Part shown: positions 57,939-64,000 of the stretch, piece after piece
Numbering within the stretch: position 1 is the stretch's first letter
Layout: every line of letters begins with the position of its first letter
Assembly (NCBI RefSeq): GCF_032118995.1
Contig: NC_092653.1
Coordinates: 23,021,202-23,085,201, forward strand
DNA from: Asterias amurensis
Lineage: Eukaryota; Echinodermata; Asteroidea; Forcipulatida; Asteriidae
Direction: 5' to 3'
Length of the DNA stretch: 64,000 bases
Translations under genes and position numbers: made by a program
The notes under the pieces: generated by a model
Seen by the model: the letters and a program-made list of their open reading frames with translations, nothing else
Told to the model about the DNA's origin: nothing
The model's database searches: none

Positions 57939-60092
57939 GGTTGAACAGTGCAGAGAAAATGGTAGATTATCAAGTTACAGTATGGCGTATTGAAGGACAA
58001 GTTTAAAATGGATTTTCAAGAGACAAATCAAACTGGAAAACTATGAACATGAATCGCAACTTTTTTTCGAATTTGTATGGTTGTTCGCAGTCTGTGCAGC
58101 AAACCAGCTAGTGACACTATATGAACAAAACCAACCCATTGGCCTTGCTTCAGTTTTCCATTACTTCTATGACAAATGATATTCTTTGTTCCGTTCGGGG
58201 AATACCCGCGAGGGGCCCTAATATAATCCTGCTTTTGTCATGTGTGAACTGGATAGGAGGAAGTAACAGGCAAAAACATGCAAGTCTATATACTGTAGTG
58301 AATCGGGTAGAAGGTCGGGAAGCTATATTCGGTTTGTACAGCACTGTCATTTCATCATGGAGGAAGTATAGCTCCTACAAAAGGTTTAAGGACTGATATC
58401 GAGTTTTATTGTGAAAGTAAAACTGAAGCTTTTGGTTTGAGACGTCGTTAAACACGCTGCACAATTTGAAGAAGTCCAGCTTTGAAGAATTTCCATCAAT
58501 TCCCAATGTCACTCGTGTACGAAGTTCCAAACGTCATGTGCTTTGGGATTACAACTTTAAAATTGAAAACTCCCCCTCCATTGCCCTTTCTGAAAATTCA
58601 AACTTATTTATTGAAAACAATCGAGGCTCACAATAAATCGTTATCTTAAAAATGTATAATTGCGTACACACATTTACTCCAGATGCACTCTTTTTTTCCA
58701 AAAAAAGGCAATCGTTTCGTTAGAAAAATGTGACATCACCGTGTAGTTTACACTGTAAAAAAATTGGGTAAAAAAATGCCCAACTTTTTACCCATTTAAG
58801 GGCGAATAGTGAACTCCAACTTTTGGACAAAGTTTTACCCATCAAAGTTGGGCGCTCTGATTGCCAAATAATTGGGTAATATTTCATCATCAATAGTTGG
58901 GTATATTTTGGTAACCAACAGTTGGGTAATTTTTTGTTTACCCATTTTCTGGGTATTTAATAATTATCAATTACCCACTTATTGGGCGATGATTTTATTC
59001 ATAATCTAGTTAAAATGTTTAACCTTTTTTGGTGTTATCCAACAAATGGTGAATGTATTTAACCCTTTGATTTACAGTTTCTCCTGTGATACGTCATACA
59101 ACCAGGCATATAAAATATATTTTCCACGATGGCAAACGGTGGTGAGTTGTGACCTTGGCATCTCTCTCAAAATCGTGAGGGTGCTCAGTGGTTTGTAGAT
59201 GCTTTGGAAGGTTAGTTTTTAACTAAATACAGTTCGTTTCCTGTTCAGTTGTTGTACACAGTCATGACAGTTGCAGCGCAAGCAATGCAGTGATAGTCCC
59301 ATGCATGTATTACATACACAAAGCAACACAACCACGCATACATGCCACAACCGGCGTTGCACATAATGGCATGATAAAACTGAAACTATCACAGTAGTGT
59401 CAATGTGTTGCTCGCTCTGCAATTGTCACGACTATGTACGACTGAATAGAAAACACAACTTCATATTTAGTTAAAAACTCACCTTCAAATTGGATCTATA
59501 TCCACTGGACAACCCCGCTCGTCACAGCCACTCTTCCACTCGCCATGTTGGAAAATATCTTTGTTCTACTGTTTAATGCCCAACTTTTTGGCAACTCTTT
59601 AATCGTAGTGCGCATGATCGGACGATTTTGACAAACTAATGTGCATAATTTTAACCAACAATCGAGATTAATTAAAATTACCAAAAAGTTGCCCATTTAA
59701 TAAGCAAAAGTGCAACCAACAGTTATGATGAATTCAGATTACGAAATATTTTCCCAACACTTGCCCAACTTTTGTTCCGCTTTTTAAACAAAGAATGGGC
59801 AAACAAAATGTTTGCCCAACAAGACCAATTATTTGTTTTGTTGGGCAATTATCGACCAATAATTGTTGAAGTTACTTTGCCCAACAAATGATTTGACCAA
59901 CGTTTTTGCAGTGTATTAATTGAGGGAATTGTATTAAAAAACCGCGCCTAGTTTTTGTTTATGCTGTATGCCTAATTAGTTTGATGATTCAGGTTTTTAA
60001 ATCCTAGAAAAACACACGAAAAACATAAAGCAATCAATTTGTGAAAACAAGAAAAGAAATTGCGTACAATACGCTGAGACTTGAATAAGATC
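57939..60092. other. Spacer between D1 and D2 with a 1.16-kb insertion
   Basis: Equivalent to 49,613-50,602 in unit C apart from the CACTG-ended element (58,751-59,913). No gene supported. Confidence 0.6.
58749..59915. mobile_element. CACTG-ended DNA transposon, TA target duplication, unit D only
   Basis: The element 58,751-59,913 starts CACTGTAAAAA and ends TTTTTGCAGTG. TA flanks both sides, while unit C has a single TA at the empty site near 50,425. It is rich in TTGGGTA/TTGGGCA and complementary phrases, and its inner part forms imperfect inverted arms (about 59,117-59,300 against 59,395-59,560). It has no transposase frame. Superfamily uncertain. Confidence 0.8.
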
Positions 60093-62420
60093 CTAAATAT
60101 TGTAGGGCTCGAGGTAGTGAGGCCATGTTCGGATCTCTTTATAGAGGGTCTCGCCTGGGCATTCCGTGGGGCCGAGTTGCCTCACATCACGGTGGCCACG
60201 AAGGACGTATCTTGAGGTCATGTAGCCTGACTTGGCACCACACTCATTCAGATCCTTTAAAACCTGCAGAACTCCGGGACTTGGCTAGAAAGAGAACACA
60301 TTGCAAACCGTTATTTATGATGTCATACTACGTAAACATTTACGTTTTTTATGTTTTCCGCAACAACATTTATGTTAACTTCATGCATAGGCACTGGAAA
60401 CCTTTGGTAATAATATTGTAAAAGACAAGTATTCTCGCTTGGTGGTGTATCCCAACATGATTATGCATGCAATAACCAATCTGTGAACATTTTGGTTCAC
60501 TTTGTCATCGAAATAATTGCAAGAAAATAATGACTTGAGTGAGAAATTTTACCTCTTTCTCAAATACTACCTCACTTCAGAGGGTCGTTTCTCACAATCC
60601 ATTGCTAGTTACCAAGTAAGTTTTTATGCTGATATATATTTTGAGTACTTTATCAACGTGTTCAGAGCCCTTAAAAATGTTTTTAGACCGGACTAACCAG
60701 GATTTTGGTGTAGGTTCCGATGATAGATGTGCCAATGGAGTGACTGTTGTAATAAATAGACCCAGCCTGTGTTCCTACGGTGTCCCAACCACGCCCTATG
60801 TAAACTTTCTCATCGCCTCCGATCAGAAAGTTGTATCCAATGTCATCCCAACCTTGGAATGACAAACAAAACATTGACCATAAAATAGGACGCTATAAGA
60901 TCTTATTGTACCTTGCGTGGTCTGCAACTTAATATACATTCTCAAATCTGAAAATAATATTGCTTTGCGTTTGTTTTTCTGAAGAATAATCTTATTTTGG
61001 GCTTTTGAAGGGAACTTGAGCAATGCCTGTCTCAACCAACATCTTTGCGTTCAAAAAGAGCGACCGTGTACATTCAAGGGCCTTTCTGTCCGGCAAGACA
61101 TATTTCCTTATAAATTCAAGGTTTACACAAGAAATGAGCAAGTTTTAAAGATGTACCAGTTCATTCATATCAAAAGTTTGTGAAATTCGCAGTGCAACCT
61201 CAATAACATGTAAGTTTTTTTTAATGAGTTTCCCCCATTGAGCTGAATACAAAACATGCTATCATGAAGTCCAGATCTTCTTCTAAAACTGTGTTGAGTG
61301 ATTCGCCTTTTGTTTTAGAGCTAGTACACAAGTATAGAGAGCGATATGCATGTTTAGTTACCCACCTCGTGTCACCATGTGGAAGTGTTGGAAAGAGCGC
61401 ATCAGAACCGAACAGTCTTTTAGGTTTGAGCACTGCTTTGAGGCAGTGTGATGGACCACGGCGTACCCGACAGGGAGCACCATGTCCTGCCGTTTCTTTG
61501 GGGGTATGGCACCCCACTGTGCTCTTGTGACGAAGGTCAAATTGCTGCAAGCAGGTTCTGAGGTTGATGATAGAAGGGGAAAGTTTTCAGTATATTCAAA
61601 AATACGTATTGGCCGAGTACGGCTCAATAGATGACACCGAGTTCGAAAGTCACCAGATGATATCTGAGCACGAGTACCAAGTACTAAGACTATAGTGTGT
61701 TCAAGTACCAAGTACTCTTATAATCGAGTACCCATTTCCAACAGCAGCATACAAGTACTCAGATCTCCCAGTACGAGTTCCAGTATATGGGCCTTATAGT
61801 AATATAGCATGAATACTGCAAAAAGAGGTATAAAAGTCACTTATTGGTTATTGCCTTTAATATGATGTCAAAGGATGATTTAAGTCTTTTAAAAAATGGA
61901 TACACCGACAAATGGATATCGAAAACCACCACCAACACCCAATGAAGCTGACTATTCGAAACAATATCATTTGATACAAAATAGTATCATTTTAATAGTG
62001 AAGTGTAATATAATAAACAATTATTATGAAGCAGTGCGCATAAAGGTCTAAACCTACGGCCTATTATATATCCTGATTCTACATCTATCTAGCTTGAATT
62101 GTGCAATGGTGGCCTATGGCCGTTTCGAAACCACCCTTGGCTTAGGTTGGGTTTGAACCTCTGTCCATCTACTGAAGCCCCGTAAAGAAAATTGTCCAAC
62201 TTTACTGACGGAACTTTTAAAAACCCAAGTTCAAGCTCAAGCTGTGGTTTTAAACCATGTATCGAGTTATGTACGAATGACCAGGAAGTAAACACAACCA
62301 TACCAAACAATCCTTACCCTTGAGCATGCTGTGTCCAGGTTCCGAACGGCCTCCCAATGCATTCAGTGGTGCATGGTACAGAATGCAGACCATCAACGCG
62401 AAACGTCGAATCCTAGCCAT
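60093..62420 (-). CDS. PGRP-S: Peptidoglycan recognition protein, class 2, gene D2 (213 aa)
   Basis: Exons 62420-62318, 61557-61366, 60852-60698 and 60284-60093; phases 1, 1, 0; 642 nt. The first exon gives a signal peptide (RRFALMVCILYHAPLNALG core), outside the C/D duplication. The PGRP domain runs from about 41 to 207. Metal-site residues are His70, Tyr105, His181, Thr190 and Cys192 (GHRDVRQLGPTECPG); the Cys77/Cys83 disulphide pair is present. The last exon ends shortly after the conserved WPHY (LEPYNI), without the doubled tail of C1 and D1. This is the only complete gene of its subtype here and the parent form of C2. Predicted secreted N-acetylmuramoyl-L-alanine amidase. Confidence 0.92.
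60388..60675. mobile_element. Old F1 relative, unit D
   Basis: Counterpart of 50,898-51,185 in the last intron of D2. Confidence 0.5.
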
Positions 62421-64000
62421 CTGGCAATGGTGCGTAGTTAAACCAGAGAGGATCAACTGCAGTTATCCCCCACAAAACGTAAAGTGTGCAATGAATGTCA
62501 CAAACTTGTCTCGGTTGACGAGAGAAAATCAATAGAATATTATTAACATTAGTTTTGAACAGAAATATAAAACTGCTGCCTTTTTCAGCAGACTATAGCC
62601 TACTCGGCATGAGTTTTGTTTGCAGAGTCTAAACAAACATGATCTCGTGTTTTGATGACATAAAAATAAGGAAGTTAGAGAAGAAATCTGATCGATATAA
62701 TGCAACTCTATAATGTTGCATCTGGTTAGGTTAGGCCATACATAATATGTATTAGTTTCACCAACACAATGAAGTCTTACATTCTAGACCTATCAGTCGG
62801 TGTCGTACACGGGTTGGGTGGTCGAGAAGATTTGTGGTATAAAGTTTTATATATTTCATAATAGTTTGAACACCATAGCAGTATTTTCAATCCTGATTCT
62901 TTTGTCTGATACTTCTGTTAAAAGTACCTCTGTTATACCCCTGGTCATTGCCTTGGTGCCCCTCCTAAGATCTGTACAATTTCCCCACAGAGGTACCCTA
63001 CCAATGTTTAGTGAACTTGTTATTCCAGAATCAGGCCTGTGACTACAATCTTTATGTCGTATAACATTATGATGACATCACAACAGTCCCCCATCGAGCA
63101 GTCAAGTTGCATTGCAACAAATAATAGCTGTTCATGGTGATGCAGCCTTGAACTTGTGGGCAGTCCTTAAATTGTGAGACCTCACTTCTATTAGCATTAA
63201 ACAACAACTAGCCGAAATGATTCCCAGTAAATAAGATGAGCGCCCTCTGTCGGTGAGCCACACTTTGGTGCAATAAAGTAAGAGGCAGTACAAATTAACA
63301 ATATTGCTTAATTTACATAAAATCTATAAAAATTGTATTCATTGCATCAATGTCAAGACTTGCCAAAGTTGTGTAAAGGACATTTGAAGGGTCCCCTGTT
63401 TCTGCTGAGCTAGATTTCTTTCTCTGTGGTCGGATTTTTGAAATTGTGCCCATCCAGAGAAGAAAAGCATGAAGCTGGCGTTTTGCGCCCTCTGCTGTCG
63501 CTTTAACATTGAAATGAGGCCTATGGTGGATTATTCGTGGTCATGTCTTTCATAATAGGCTACTTATTCTAGTGTTCGGTCATAGAGTTATAAGCTTCGA
63601 TATACTCATGACTAAAGCTTATGGATGCGGTTCGTAAAGAAACATTCAAAACTCCATCCATTCGATCGGGTCTAAATTTTGTGAACTGTTTTAGTCTGAA
63701 CATGGCCGTAAAGAGTAATCCAAAGACTATCTTTAGATCCATGTAAAGTTTGCTTGAAAACAAGTTTTACATATACATCCATAGACAAGACACACTACTG
63801 ATAAAATTGACGCCATGAGTGTGTCAATATGGATGCCGAAAAAGAATTACCATATCCGTGTGCGCTGAACAAAAAGCTTAGCTTGCAGCTATAGGCCTAG
63901 ACGTATGTGGTCATATTGGGTGCGTTCGTTTAGCTTCCCTGGGTCGACCCCGGTGTGTGGCGGGTTTTTTTTCCAGGCCGAACGTGTGCAGATAATTACC
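62421..64000. other. Right flank of the PGRP array
   Basis: Upstream side of D2: an ATTTTGTTTATATTTC-like weak TATA region near 62,560-62,572 on the minus strand is the only promoter hint. A CAGGCCTG repeat fragment lies at about 62,935-63,045. The final 80 bp (from about 63,920, GGGTGCGTTCGTTTAGC) resemble the end of a hAT-like MITE cut by the window edge. No gene seen. Confidence 0.45.

Larger units (their letters stand above)
52709..62202. repeat. Recent tandem duplication, unit D
   Basis: Second unit, about 9.5 kb because of a 1.16-kb transposon at 58,751-59,913. Carries PGRP D1 and D2. Its right edge (CCAACTTTACTG) continues into unique sequence with the D2 first exon. Confidence 0.95.

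Overview
The window is animal nuclear DNA: genes with GT-AG introns of ordinary size, AT-rich non-coding sequence, and a heavy load of short inverted-repeat transposons. The protein set (RFC2, CENP-Q, a family of short secreted peptidoglycan recognition proteins) and the style of the repeats suggest a marine deuterostome invertebrate, most likely an echinoderm and perhaps a sea star. That assignment is inference; no species-specific marker was identified.

Layout. 1-3.1 kb: a plus-strand, three-exon gene for a type I membrane protein with a mucin-like ectodomain. It has an intronic poly(A) signal that could make a short-tail form, and a duplicated piece of its last exon. 3.1-9.4 kb: repeats and a large 30/33-bp minisatellite. 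9.47-17.1 kb: the kinetochore gene CENPQ on the minus strand, reading away from RFC2 (plus strand, 17.45-23.86 kb). The two share a roughly 370-bp bidirectional promoter with paired CCAAT boxes and an E2F-like site.

24.7-62.4 kb: an array of six minus-strand peptidoglycan recognition protein (PGRP) genes or gene parts, built by two tandem duplications. An older duplication gave class-1 genes A (26.4-29.7 kb) and B (39.3-42.8 kb). A very recent 8.4-kb duplication (44,277-52,708 and 52,709-62,202) gave class-2 genes C1 and D1 plus C2 and D2. All share the same intron phases and keep the zinc ligands of amidase-type PGRPs, so they probably encode secreted enzymes that cleave bacterial peptidoglycan. 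C2 lost its signal-peptide exon because the duplication breakpoint fell inside its first intron.

The duplicate pairs serve as a clock for the transposons, because empty and filled copies of the same site can be compared. They show TTAA-targeting MITEs, a PIF/Harbinger-like MITE with a TTA duplication, a CACTG-ended element with a TA duplication, and a 6.5-kb nested Helitron/Helentron-like insertion. No tRNA, rRNA, CRISPR array, or retroviral or LTR element was recognised. Exon boundaries were read by eye from splice consensus, frame and paralogue comparison; untranslated exons and transcript ends are not resolved.
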